From contig CASHTG010000021.1 of the NCBI GenBank assembly GCA_949357655.1, positions 1,364,001 to 1,428,000 on the forward strand: 64,000 nucleotides of DNA, in the 5' to 3' direction. A program made the translations under genes and the position numbers. Origin of the DNA: Parascedosporium putredinis (Eukaryota; Ascomycota; Sordariomycetes; Microascales; Microascaceae). This document shows, piece by piece, positions 1 through 11,976 of this stretch. The notes below the pieces were generated by a model that was given only the letters and a program-made list of their open reading frames with translations, made no database searches and had not been told where the DNA came from. Positions within the stretch are counted from its first letter, which is position 1; each line of letters begins with the position of its first letter.

Positions 1-2
1 CC

Positions 3-131
3 CACGCTTGGATCTTTTCGGCCCTGGATTCGGCCGTGCGCGGAACCACCCAACTCCTCTTGGACCTTGGCCTGGTGGATGAGGCCAAGGAAGTTGTTCA
101 GACTTGGATGGCGCGGTGGATTACGGTTTAA
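3..131 (+). CDS. C-terminal end of an unidentified protein (partial)
   Basis: An open frame enters from the left edge and stops at TAA 129-131. The 42 visible residues look like real coding sequence: an amphipathic helix around LLLDLGLVDEAKEVVQTW followed by a basic, tryptophan-containing end (MARWITV). No domain can be named from so short a piece. The other two frames give less protein-like sequence. The start and most of the gene lie outside the window. Confidence 0.4.
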   Translation, partial: HAWIFSALDSAVRGTTQLLLDLGLVDEAKEVVQTWMARWITV

Positions 132-434
132 GAAATGTTTGTCAGGCGAGTTTTGTGCAAGGTAGGAGATGTAAAAATAGGAATTTTAATAAAGGAGCGG
201 GATAGAAGCGGATATAGATCTATAATTAATATGTACGCTGGTTGAAAAGATAAAAGCAACAAAAAAGAGCCTTCTCCGTGAATGTGAAGTATAGGAGGAG
301 GGTGAAGATATGGCGTTAGGCCCCCAACAAGATAACAAAACTCCAAATTCTTTGTCTAGCTCAAAACCCCAAGAGCCGCGCCGACACACCATGCCCAAAC
401 CGATGCATTTACCTGCGAGTCTCCTCCTTGCGCT
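132..434. other. Intergenic, convergent 3' ends
   Basis: A short spacer between the end of the left-edge gene (+) and the stop of the secreted protein (-). It is AT-rich near 165-250. I see no gene; it probably holds both 3' UTRs. Confidence 0.5.
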
Positions 435-1061
435 TTAATCGAAGCGGCACTGGACAAGCGACCAGAAGTCGGAGGCGCCCCAGACGCTGCAGGACTTGGC
501 ATACCTCTTCTTAGTGTCGACCTTGCACGTACCGACCTTCTTGCTGCCCTTCATGAGGTGACCGTAGGTCCTGCCGTGGTGGGAACCCTTGCGGATGCTG
601 AAGAGGGTCAGGCGCATGCAGCTCCACTCCTTGCCGGTGTACTTGATGCTGTACTCTGTGCCGCAGACCTTGAACTTCTTGCCGCAGAGGCGGTTGTTGG
701 GCTCGTAGGCGAAGAACTTGGTGCCCTTGCAGCCGCCGCCGTTGCAGTCGGTGTGGATCTTGACGATGTCGTTGCCGCCGTCGACGCAGTTGGAGGCGTT
801 GACGCCGCAGGACTTGGTGTAGAAGAGGGTGCGGTAGAAGCGGAAGTGCTTGGGGTCGCGGGCAGCGAGTTTGTTTTCCACGGCGGCGGCTACGTTGGGG
901 GACATGGCGTCGTCGCCCGTCTCCCAGATGTCGTCCGCTTCGTCGGCGTACTCGACGCCAAAGGGGTCATCGCCCGCACTAAACTCGCCGACGGGTCCCG
1001 CGGCGACGGCGATGACAAAGGTGAAGAAGGCGAGAAAGCTCAGGAGAGATGATTTGAACAT
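435..1061 (-). CDS. Secreted cysteine-rich protein, 208 aa, unknown function
   Basis: The protein starts at the ATG complementary to 1059-1061; an in-frame upstream TTG is not needed. Residues 1 to about 21 form a typical signal peptide: MFKSS, a hydrophobic run, then AVAAG. An acidic propeptide-like segment (about 22-65, rich in D/E) follows, ending near KLAARD, and then a basic core of about 140 residues. The core holds all ten cysteines, including SCGVNASNC, DCNGGGC and a CRFD C-terminus. No introns. I do not recognise the family. Size, secretion signal and even cysteine number fit a disulphide-stabilised extracellular protein; an effector or antimicrobial role is speculation. A TATA motif lies about 180 bp upstream. 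Confidence 0.72.
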   Translation of the reverse strand: MFKSSLLSFLAFFTFVIAVAAGPVGEFSAGDDPFGVEYADEADDIWETGDDAMSPNVAAAVENKLAARDPKHFRFYRTLFYTKSCGVNASNCVDGGNDIVKIHTDCNGGGCKGTKFFAYEPNNRLCGKKFKVCGTEYSIKYTGKEWSCMRLTLFSIRKGSHHGRTYGHLMKGSKKVGTCKVDTKKRYAKSCSVWGASDFWSLVQCRFD

Positions 1062-3085
1062 GGTGGGCGACAACGAGGACGGACGAGCGGGATATATGAG
1101 TGAAATGGGTGGGTAGGGAAGATGGAAGCACTAGAGGAGAGAGACTTGTACCGAAGATGGCGAGGGAGGATGTGCTTGAGGCTGGTGATGAAGGAGATCT
1201 TCTAAATCGTTGAGGTTGAAAGGGGGAGCAGCGCCGTGCTTTATATCAGTTTTCTCGACTCCATGACTTGCCCATGGATCGCAAGTTCATCACGCGGTAA
1301 TTGTTGATCGCCATCCTCGTCTCTCTCTCTACGAGGCTCTACGATACGAGACCGAGCTTTAGTTCGCGGCTTGCCAAGGCTAGGATTTATCGTCGGTGGC
1401 AGTTTTCTTTTGGAAGGATGTGGCTGATGATTTTCCAGAACAAACGTTGGGATTGGCGAGCGCGCTATCGACCTCGATTGGGACGGTGTCTTTTGTTTAA
1501 ATTTAGGATGCCAAGAAGGCGTCCCTACGTCCCTACGACGCTGGAGCTCATCACCGTTGAGCCCAATTCGCGGGCCCGTGGATTAACGCTTAACGCTTCA
1601 TTTTACCTAGAATCCTTCTGCAACTGCAACTACCGATTCCACCTGTTTGTGATCATGGCTCACAATGAGTCGTTTTACAGTGTCGTGCAATGGGATTTCG
1701 TGCATGAGGCACCATCTGGTGCATCTCATCCTTCAACAACGCACGGGATCACGGTGGTTTTCGCCGAGGACACGGCCTTCATCTTCTCCGTGGCCGCGCA
1801 TGACAGTGTTATTTAAACACTCTAGCGATAGCATTGAAGGCTTCTATACTATATGCCCTTTGAGCTGTCGAGTCGGAACTACGTTCTCCTCGTCGATGCT
1901 CGTCGATGCTTGCCAGCATTCAAGAGCCGCCCGTCGGCTAACCATAGATATCAAGAAGATATCGATCAATTGTTCAGACAGGACGCGCGCAATCATCGCG
2001 AAACAAAAGTCCGCAGCTGTGATTGGGCATCTGAGCAGAACAACCCAAGATGGCCCAGGATTTCTTCAAATCCTCTGACATGGATGTGAGTGTGGGGGAG
2101 ATGCCAGGGCCTTTTGCCGCATCTGCTGCCAAGTCTTGTGCAGCCACGGTCTCTGCGGCGCAGGGTCCAGTACAGCCACCTGGGACTCCACAACCTCAGT
2201 GGCAGGACGAGAAGGGGAAGAGTAAAAGGTGGAGAGGATATCAACTAAAAATACGCATTTCCCGTTCTTAACCACTTGATTGGGTTTATCGAGGTATCCA
2301 TTGCATACATCCGTTGATGGATGTCAAACAACGTGGTGGTGCGAGTTCCCCATCATCTGTGGCGAGGGCAACAGCTGAATAGATTGCGCTCCAGATCCCC
2401 CTCCCCTCACCTCATCAGTTGGGGGCGGAGAGCTGACTCGGCATGGGCAGATCGGCCACTCATTTATTACCGCATACTGTATATTTGGCGAGCGAGGCGT
2501 CGCGGGAGGCGCCGCGCAGTCCGCATTCGGCACAAACACGGTGTGTGGGCAGAAACCGGTAAAATCCCCGAAACGGGGAGAAAGACAAGACGAGACAAAA
2601 ATAACAAAAAAGCAAACAAAAGGCGGACAGCCAAGATCAGTAGCGATGTGGACAAGGCGGCAAAATAGGGAACACTGAAATAGAAATTACTCTCTCGCTT
2701 GCAACCCTATGTTAGGGTTAGGCTCATGCAGTAGAGTCCCCCTTCCCCCTTTTTTCTTTTCTTTGTTGTGTTGGCTGAACGGTGCGGCGGCAGACAAATC
2801 CGGAGGTGGGCGTGAGATGGTGGGTGGCTTCGGCCGGGGTTCGCGGGACGGCGGAAGAGGTTCGGTTTAACCGCTAGCTGAACTCGCTGGGGAGGCGTTT
2901 CTTCACACCCAACTCCAGACTTCGATGGAGCAAAACTCAGCTCATCGACCACAAGGTTAAAGTTTTTAACTTTGCGGGAGCCGTGCCGCCCCTGGCATCC
3001 GAGTTAAAGTCAAGCATGGAGATGGAGAGAACGGGAGGGGAGAAAGCGTCACAGAAAGAAAAAAAAAAAAAACAGGACACAAAAG
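1062..3085. other. Intergenic region, no gene seen
   Basis: Apart from the 5' region of the secreted gene, this 2-kb stretch shows only low-information open frames with no domain, intron structure or start context. It contains a small direct duplication (CGTCGATGCT twice near 1890), two telomere-like units near 2712, and a run of about 14 A near 3060. Confidence 0.45.
1239..1245 (-). promoter_or_regulatory. TATA-box candidate for the secreted Cys-rich gene
   Basis: Read on the minus strand, the sequence is TATAAAG, about 180 bp upstream of the start codon at 1061. Position and match are plausible but unproven. Confidence 0.35.
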
Positions 3086-4805
3086 TTACGCTTTGCACTT
3101 TAGACAGATGGGTTTTGGCAAAACCAAAAAAAGTGTGGCATCAAATTCACCTAGGCTATAAAAGAAAAGAGGAAAGGAAAAAAAGAATATCCATTGAAAT
3201 CGTAACGGGTCATGAGGCTTCAAATAATACATAATACATGGCGTGTGTGTGGGGTTGGAAATCTGTTCCTCAGTTTTCCTTGTTCTCCCATCCGCTTGAC
3301 CGGGGAAATCGCTAATATTTCCCCATTCGCGCGGCGTCTGGTACTCTCTCGCCCTCGGAGACGAGCCCTGCGCCTCGTCGGCGTGCATCCTATCCAGCCG
3401 CGTGAGCTTAACCGTGGTGATGCTGTTGTCGCCGCTCTTGTCCAGGTTCTCGTACTCGCGGCGGGTCTGGGAACGGGGTTGCGATGCGTGGGAGTTGGGG
3501 TTCGACAGGCTAAACGACTTGACCTGGGACAGGTTCGGCGGGCGGACGAGGGCGCGGAGCACGGGCACGGATGCGGCGATGATGGTGACGGCGGCTTCGG
3601 CGATGCCGAGGATGTTTAGGGGCGGGGTGTTGACTGTTTGGCCCTGGTTAGCGGGGGAACGCGAAGATCAATGTGTATTGTTTTGAACTTGGAACTTACT
3701 CATATCATCGCTCGTGATGGCCTTCATGGTGATGACTTTGGCAATGGAAGTGCATCCGGCGCTGTAGAGGGAGTCAAAGTTAGTTATTTTCGGATCACTC
3801 TCATGAAGCTGATTCGTGAACCAAGAGGCGTAACCCTCCTGATGGCAGGGCAAAGACTTACAAGACACCCAAGCTCATGCACACGAGCAGACCAATCTGC
3901 TCCTTGAAGTTCATGGCAGCCCGCGAAATCACCCACCACGGGATAATGGCGAGAACAATATCCGCCAGGCCAGACCAAACTAGAGCAACACCCAAATCAG
4001 CACAGATTCCACGAGCGATTTCTCAAGAAATTCTTCAACGAGCCACGCGAACGGACATAGAGAGGAGGTGCGGGGGTGGGGGTTGGGAAATCTTACTCGC
4101 TGTCCAGCTGTTATAGGCGACAATGACGTTGCCGTCCCAGCACTTGCCCTCGATCTTGGGATTCCACACCTTGCGCGGCGGGTCGCACTGCACCCACATG
4201 AAGATGGCGGCGACGTACAGGCCCACGTTGACGGTGATGATGATGAACCAGATGCCCCAGCGGATGGACGACATCTTGGTCAGGCGCAGCAGGGTCACGG
4301 CGAAGCTCGTCTTGCTCCACGCGGCGCCCCAGATGGACCAGAAGCCCGTCATGGTCATGATGAAGAGCAGTTTCGGGTGGTTGGGTCCGTCAATGTCCAT
4401 GTCGTACGTGTGCTTGCCGAAGCCCATGGTCGTCGATATGGAGCCGAAGATGCTGGAAATTAAAATGGTGATCTGGAGTTGGTTGAGGGGTTAGCTGCGT
4501 TCACCTCTAAGCATTTCTTCGGCGGCGAGCGCTTGCGAGGAGTCGAGCAAAAAGAAAGAAAACAGAGGTAAGTAGATCCAAAAACGTACCCATGCGGCAA
4601 ACATGATCCAGTCATCCCACCAGAGTCCACGCTGTCTCGTAATCTTGCAGTATCCTCTTACGAAGAGGATGGCGCCGGATATGCCGGTCAGCAGCCATAT
4701 TATAACATTAAAGTGTACGATGAGATCGTTGTGAGGGCGGCCGTCGTCTAGTATCGACGTGGACGTGGCTGCGGCGGTGCCGGTCGTGCTCGTTGGGTCC
4801 GCCAT
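3086..4805 (-). CDS. Fungal rhodopsin/SAT4-type integral membrane protein, about 439 aa
   Basis: Five exons, all in phase: 4590-4805, 4097-4472, 3862-3979, 3700-3761 and 3086-3633. The N-terminus is short and Ser/Thr-rich, followed by seven hydrophobic segments. Family hallmarks are WWDDWIMFAAW after TM2, SKTSFAVTLLRLTK in the TM4 region, QCDPPRKVWNP after TM5, IIPWWVISRAAM with KEQIGLLVCMSLGV, and ILGIAEAAVTIIAASVPVLRAL closing TM7. This matches the ascomycete-specific seven-TM family (Pfam Fung_rhodopsin, includes SAT4/PTH11-like proteins). The roughly 150-residue C-tail is polar and probably cytoplasmic. Ligand and role are unknown; the family is often proposed to sense surface or host cues. 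No frame break was needed, unlike most neighbours. The exact C-terminus is less certain, since the last exon runs into low-complexity sequence. Confidence 0.82.
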
Positions 4806-7800
4806 TTTTCTCTCCTCCCCTCTTGTTGGGGAAAACCTCTTTGTGTCCTTTGCTGCTGGGTGTCGTGCTTCTTTTGGGTGTATTTTTATACTGTTTTATT
4901 TCGTTTGTTCTTTTCTTCTTCTCTTTATGTTTTCGAATGTCCGGATGCGAAGAAAAGAGAGAGTAAAACCACTCGTTATCGTGAAAATGTGGTTGCCGGA
5001 TCGAAGGGAAAGTGGTGGTATTTCAAGATCTCGATGACGCCGCAGTCAAGATCTTCCCGTCAGCAACCTGGCATCGAGGGATGGTCGTAGGTTTTGTGCA
5101 TGCCAAGGGGTGGAAAGCGACGGGGGCGTGTGGTAGGTCGGTATTTCGGTAACTTGTACCACGCAACAAAAAAGAAACTGAAGAAAGAAAAAGGATTCGT
5201 CGCGGGAGGATCGGTGAGACAAGACCCGCCAAGACCTCGTAGGCCAACTGGGCCAGCCAGGATTTTTAAATGGATTTGTCCAACACAACATCTCTCTCTC
5301 TCTCCCCGGAAATGGAAATGTGCACCGGGCGAGGGAAGGCAGGACTCCACGGAGCCATTCCCCTTTGGCACGGACCTACGCGCCCTCGTTGCGTTGGGAG
5401 CGGAGATGGTGTGGCAACTTGTCGCAGCTGAATGGGACAATGGGAGCGGAGCGCCAAGATCACCCCGGCCCTTTCACCCTCCATCTCACCACTAGGAGTC
5501 CACCGCCGCTTGCTCTAGTGGAGGTACTTCCCGGCGCCGCTTTCTTGTTCACTCTGTGTCTCTGTCCCTCTTGTCTCTCTCTCTCTCCCTGCTCCCTGAC
5601 CCCAACGCACCCAACACGCGGGCAGGAGGCCCGCGATCGCTATCAAACGATGGATACAAAGAAGGAAGAAAGGAAAGGGTGACAAAAAAGCCTCTCCCAG
5701 GCTCCCCTAGCCAACCCCAAACTAGCAGCCCTGAAGACCCAGGGGCTCGGGAGAGAAAGCCTAGCCTCCCTTTCCGACAAGACTTTTCTTCCTCTCTCTT
5801 GTCGAATTCTTCTCTTCTCCTGTCTCTCTCTGCAGCACTCGCTCCCAGGTTTCGTCGCAGACCTAACAGAACGGATCGCGCCACTGCTCGAGTTCCTCCC
5901 CTCCTGATACGTGGGGAAACAGCCAAACGCAGGTCTTTGTAACGTGACGTGCTCCAAGGAGCGACTGGTGGGGCCCCGCCTGGCGCAGGGTGGCTGATTT
6001 GTCTGTCGTGCCCTCTTGCCCTCGTCGGTCGAGAGCCCTGGGCCCGGGAATCTGGCTTGTTCACGCTGATCCAACCACACACTACCTTCATATCCCCCAG
6101 GACCATTGATGATCAGGTTCATCAGCCATCGCCGACCCGTCCACTCAGGCACAGGCACACGCAACACATACCCGCGCACATGCCCCCGTAGCCCGCACCG
6201 CGCTGCAAACAATGCGCTGGGAATCGGAGACGATCTTCAAACAGGGTCATTGTTTCTCCAATGAAGCAGTGTGAGTGACCTTGAGGACTGCGGCTACCAG
6301 CGCTAGATTTCCCTCCGTTTGAAGCTCGCCCAGCCCCCAATAGAACAGCCCGTTTCCTGTCTTTTCTTTTTCTCTTCCTTTTTCATTTCAATTTTTTTTT
6401 TTCGATTCCTTTCTCGAATCCTTCCTCGCCTTCCGATCCTATCGAAATCCTTCCTAGCTAGAACCTGAGAGGGACGAAAACGAGACCTCCGACACATTCG
6501 ACACTCGTCCCTAAACAGCCATGTAACGCCAGTCGTATGGGGCACTAAACGTAACTTTACCTCGTAAAATCGTCGACTTGAGCCAAGCCTGGCCTGTCGC
6601 AGAACGTCTTGACTGCTTAGTGTGCCCTCTAGCGCTCTTCGTGATTAAGCGACGTGGGAAGAAGACAGAAATGGCGGAGTTGTGGCGGGGGAAGAAGCGA
6701 GCTGGCGATGAGTGAGGGCACGTCCACCAATATGAACATTGAATGCAATACAATTGGCCATTGGCGAGTACGTACCTCGGTACACACGAGATCCAGTTCC
6801 ATGGATCCCATCCCATCAAAATGGTCAAAAAGGGTGGCTGTTAATATGGCATCTATTCCTGATGTAGCTAAAGGGAGGACGCCTCGCCTGATGATTGTGC
6901 GCAAAACTAAATGGGCCCAAAATGCCAGGAAACAATGGAACGATCAGAGGCGCCATGGACGTTAAACGTCGAAGTTTGGCAGACCTACGACTCCACATCT
7001 ATCTCTCCTTTTTATGCTGTACAAGATGGAAAACATCAATCTATGGATCTACCTCGGTCCTGGATTGACAGCTCGAACCCAGGGAAACAGCGCCGATTAT
7101 GATCGAGGGGGTCGATCATATAGTTACAATTGATCGAGTATCTCCCCGACCAGGCCTGTTTGCCTGTCAATCACTCCACAGCGCTACAGGGGCGCGAGTG
7201 ACAATTCCCCTCTGCTTCCTCCTCTGCGCTGCGCCAGCTGGTATCTCGCTTGTGTTCATTGATCGATAAGTACTCGCACACTAAAAAGGGCGATCAGTGG
7301 GGAAAGGCGGACCTGGCGCCTCTCTCCTCGGTAAACTAGTCAGACATGCGGTCCCGAGCAGCGAGAATACTGTCGTGGTCGTGTGCCTGCCAGGCTGTTG
7401 AAGCCACTGGCTTAAGCGATTCCCGAGCGGGCCGGCAAGACAAACGAACAAAAGAGTTGAACATTGAACTTGATGAGAGTCGCGAGCCTGCCAGCTTGCC
7501 AGCTTACCAGCTTGCAAGCCAATCCTTGCACAGCGGCGCTCCTCACCGGGCCACTCAGTCAGGCCCCCTCATCCTCTGCCCATCTCAGCATGCAGAGGAT
7601 CAAAATTGATGTCACGCACAGTGGTTGGTTGCGAGCTAAGAAAAATAGATGACCGGCGTCAAGAAAAAGGAAGACAGCGCTCGCGAAAAAAGTAATTGAC
7701 CACTGCAGGGCCGATGCATGGTGGTATTGCATTGACGACAACGTCAACGCGTGTGGCTTGACCCCATGCAACGCACACAAGGACAGGACACTCAGGACGC

Positions 7801-9753
7801 CAGCACAGCTTGACTGTTTGATTTTATTTTATTTTTTGGCCGAACACAGAGAGCCATGGATTGGCCGCAGTTGCCAGAGTAATTTGCCAGATCCAAGTGC
7901 GCGACGACAAAACGCTGCCGAAGCCGAGAGACACCACCCGTTTTGCTTTGCGAAACAAGAGGACGTCAAATTTCTCGATTTTCGTCACACGTCGAGATTT
8001 GCATTGATATCACTTTCACTCAAATAGGGTGCCAAATTTCCTCCACTCGCTGCGCTGTGCCGCACGGGTACCCGAATTATGCCAATTCCCTTTTTTCAAG
8101 TGGCTTTTTCTTTCACGACCGTTTTTTGCGGGGAGGAAGCTTCATTTTCCTCTCTCCTCCTCCCCATTTTCCTCCACGTCCAGTCCTGGAGAGAATTCGG
8201 ACTTCGGACAAAACGAGCACAAGTCGCGGCTTCAAATTCGAATTACCGAGGGAGCTAGACGATTGGCGGCCAAACTCCGTCGCGTTGCCTGTGGCCCACC
8301 TCACCTTGTTGGCCTTGTCTTGTCCTCTTCTCCCTTTCACTGTTGCTGCTTGCTCCGCAAACCAAAACCACCCTTGCTCGTCTCGCACAGATGGTATTGA
8401 GCGACGCTGCCGGAATACAACATTGCCCACATCCAAGGCCTCACGCCCGAGTCCCTCCTAATCCCCAAAGGGGAAAAGCCGCCAGAATCCTTGTGACCTT
8501 TTTCTCTAGTGTACTGCATATAGTAGCGTAGTCCCTTCCATCCTGCCCCACTTTTGCCCTCGTTTGCCCTCGTTCGCCTTCGCTCGCCCCCTCCCTCGTT
8601 TAATTTCACGCACGCACAGATCTCGGAACCAAGGGAGAGAACCTGGAAATCCCGGTGGCAGTCGTGAGAGAGAGTGTGTGAGACGCACGTCCGTTTTGCT
8701 GCGCTGAGGGAGGCGAGGCAGCAGGCCACAGGGGGCGGACGAGGAGCAGCCACTTTCAGCACCACAGCCGCTACTGACAGCTCTAAAAGTTTCTTGCCGA
8801 CTATTCTTTTGGCTTGGACTTGAACAAGAAAAGAATCGGAAAAATAGTTACGTTTTGTATTGGTTTTCCCCAGCCTCTCGAGAGCTTTGTTCCCTTCCGT
8901 GCGCTCTGGGTCATCAGCTGCGTCGGGTGCAGGTATTATGCATAACCCCTATTTGATTTAGTCTTTTTGAAGTGCCTTTCACTCTGCCTCCACCTGGTCA
9001 GTTCAAGTCTCGAGCCTTCAGTTCCTTGGAAGTCGATTAGTCTGCGACTTCCCAATAGGCCCATCATCGTGCTATTACGACAGTCCCCTGCGAGGTGAAC
9101 AGGAAACTCGTGGTGACGTGATACCCGTCCCTGTCATTCATACTTGGTTCCCAACCAACACCAAGCAATGTGACAATTGACAGGGCCCACCATCCACCAC
9201 TTGGCCCCAGGCCAGGCCATACTTCGGAGACAAACTAAAATACTTGGATCTGTAATTTATTACATCGCAAGAACTTGGCGTCTGGCCGCAATCAATCTGC
9301 GCTAATACTCGTAGGCAAGAGGATCAAGCTTGTCGATAGCCTGCCCCATCAGGTCATGGTTGTCCCCGGTCCCGGAGAGGCGTTTCCCCCTTCCCCGGCC
9401 TTAGTGTAGTGCGTTGGCGGGCCTTTACCCACACCAACTCCTCATCTAATCAGCACCAGTGCAGTGGAGGCTGGGGGAACGAAGGTGAAACAGTTACAGG
9501 TACAAGTCATAAGAAGGAAAAAGAGAATGAAAAAAGACAACACCACCCCCAGTTCCGAGAGCAGGGAGATAAGGCTTCGGCTAACTGTGACCCGCTCTCT
9601 CGCACGTCCCCTGAGATTCGAACTCGCAAACCGCACGTCCGCTTTGTTCACGATGTGCGGGTGCGAGGCGGGCGAAGATAAACTTGCGGGTTTCCGTGCG
9701 GGTATGGGGTGCGGGTATGGGACGCGGCTGTGGATCTAATACTGTATAAACTC

Positions 9754-9792
9754 GTGCGGGTGCGGGTGCGGGTGCGGATGCGGATGCGGGTG
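9754..9792 (+). repeat. GTGCGG/ATGCGG hexamer array
   Basis: About six tandem hexamers (GTGCGG changing to ATGCGG) lie within a wider patch from about 9658 that also carries scattered GTGCGGGTAT units. It is a G-rich, strand-asymmetric minisatellite. Confidence 0.75.
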
Positions 9793-11315
9793 AGCCAGTT
9801 GTGGATCAATTATCATCTTAATTTTCTTTTCTCTTTTCACTCTCTTCTCTTTCTCGCTCTCCAATGCAGGAGCTATGCAGTAGCGCATCGTTGCCAACCT
9901 CTCTCCCGGGTTCCCCTTCCGCGGCTATCCTGAGAAGAAGCCCCCTAAAATTCTTCAATTTTGACGAGCAATCTTAAAGGTGGGCCGATATCTGTCGACC
10001 AACGACACAAAATGTGAGGGGAATGTTGTATGGGATCGAGTGGAGAGAAGCAGGGCAATGGGCCCCTCTGGAAATCTAATGCACACTCGCCGATGAGAAC
10101 TAGACAATGTTCTCTCTTGGTAGCATTAGTTGCGTGAAAATTCGGTAATGCAGAATCCGAGATGGGTGGACTGCCTGCTGCTCCTTGATGCACCCATCGG
10201 CGGTAGTCTCGTCTCAGTTATCGCTGCATGCCTCCACCAGTTCATGCCCCGTTTCTTGACCTGCATCAAAAGCCAAGTAGCGCATCTCGGGCACCTCATC
10301 CCCTCCCTCTAAATCTGCTCGAATGTCGAAAAGGGAATCGTTGCGAGCCAAGACTGTCTTCTCCTTCCCAACTCGGGGGCTTGGGTCACATAGGCCGACC
10401 CCATTTCGGGGCGCACCAACCCAGATGCCCTGCCGGAGAACTGGGCCAGCTCTCCGCCAACAGTGGCCATCGTCGCACTACCGTTTGCCTTTCTCTCCTC
10501 ACACCCGTCCTTCGTCTTCGGCCAAGGCCTCCGGATTCGGGAAAGGGACCGGGCGGGCCTCGCATCTTGCACTCCGGACGTGTCTTGATGGACCGAAATA
10601 GCCTCTCATTTTCTTTGCTGGGCCATCACTTTTTCCTCTCTCGGGGGTCCTGATCCGGCCTTCCAAGACTTTTGACGACAACAAAACCCTCATCTTGAAA
10701 CTGACGTGATGGTAATTGCCCCTACGTAGGCTTGTAGGAGCAGCCTTCGGGGGCACTCATCCCGAGGCACAAGTCGACGGTCTTGATCGTCTGTATCAAG
10801 CTCTCACCCGATATCTCCCAGACGGCCATACTTGTAAACCATCCATTCTCATCAGAGATATGCAAAAGGAGATCAAAAGAATATTAACTGATACTGCCTC
10901 TTTAGATTGATTTACCTTATACTCGAAGTACTAGTTATGGCTCTTGTTGAGCGTGAACGCCCTCAGCCATGATCCATTCAACGTCTTGCCAATCCCGCCG
11001 TGCACTTGCAATCCGCGCCAATAATCGATAAGGCAAACCTCGTAAGCGGGATTTACAGTGAAAACATTGGATTGCTTGTTGCTCAATGTTTGAAGAAGGA
11101 CTCGTCAGGTCGAGCAGACACGACTGTCCCTTTAGATGTCAAGGCTCGCCGACTTAAAACGCGGGCTGCCGTAGTCTGTCCAGCGACTAATACGGCAAGC
11201 GCATCTCTCTGCCATTCTGGTGATTTGAAACATGCTCAGAGGATAGTGATGACAACTCGACATGGTTGAAGGGAAGGAAGGTGCGAAGGTGCGAGGGAGG
11301 GAAGGAGGGAAGGAG

Positions 11316-11339
11316 CAAGTGAACTCATTGACTCACTTG
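11316..11339. repeat. Perfect 7-bp inverted repeat inside a purine/pyrimidine mirror
   Basis: CAAGTGA (11316-11322) and TCACTTG (11333-11339) can form a hairpin with a 10-nt loop. The left flank is almost pure purine (11278-11315, GGGAGGGAAGGAGGG-like) and the right flank almost pure pyrimidine (11345-11373), so the structure could extend imperfectly. Confidence 0.5.
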
Positions 11340-11976
11340 ACTGATCCCTCTCCCTCCTCCTTCCCCTCCTTTCCGCTGTGGGCAAAAGAGGCTACATGAC
11401 CAAGATATGTTCCGTATTGGTTTATCCCACATTACCCTATCCGTGGACCATGTTTGAACTTCGAACTTCGCGGTTGTTCTCAGGTGAATTGATTCTAGCT
11501 GTGGTTGTGGATCGGTGGCTTCGTGGCTGAGCCGCCATTCTTCACGTAAATCTGGGGATTAATTTGCTCCTTGTGGCTGAAATTGCTCACCGACCAATCA
11601 TCACCAGCTTGGCTGTCGACGGTTCCAGGCACAGACAGACGGGCCTCCCGCACCTTAGGCAGCAGCTGACTTTTTCCCCTGGGGAAATTCAGCCAAGAAC
11701 ATCACTCGCTCAGCTGCGGCCGCCTTGACCTGCGGCTGCCCTCGCCGATGACTCCTCCATCCCGCGCGGATCCCCGGGGTTAAAGAAGGGAGGGGTTATT
11801 GGGGTCAAGCATGATAAAAGGATCGTGGACGGCGGGCAATCGAGAATTGAAATAAGGTTAAAAACATGTAAAGAGCTTCGGTATAACGACTACAAGATAA
11901 ATTCATTCCGATTTTCAACTCGCTCGCTGGGCAAAGCCGCGCAAGCACTCCCCTCTCCTTGAGATATCTCGCCAAC

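Larger units (their letters stand above)
4806..11976. other. 7.2-kb gene-poor region
   Basis: No credible gene was found on either strand. The sequence consists of long polypyrimidine/polypurine patches (for example 5560-5610, 5790-5830, 6360-6420, 8130-8190), stop-rich stretches, a GTGCGG hexamer array near 9754 and an inverted repeat near 11316. Open frames of 100-190 codons exist but have compositional, repeat-like protein sequence and no recognisable motifs. It may be a long regulatory region, non-coding transcripts or decayed sequence; I cannot tell which. Confidence 0.5.

Noticed and set aside
558..1052. Open frame antisense to the secreted protein
   Set aside because: Ala/Val-rich shadow frame without an independent start context.
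1301..1816. 171-codon frame between genes
   Set aside because: No ATG start, no motif, and composition like random translation.
2712..2722. TTAGGGTTAGG, telomere-like
   Set aside because: Fewer than two full units, internal, with no array; chance is sufficient.
7943..8461. 172-codon frame in the gene-poor block
   Set aside because: Low-complexity Ser/Pro/Phe-rich sequence with no domain and no splice-linked neighbour.
9590..9640. TTCGAAT loop resembling a tRNA T-arm (minus strand)
   Set aside because: The stem is only three pairs and no matching acceptor or anticodon arms are found.
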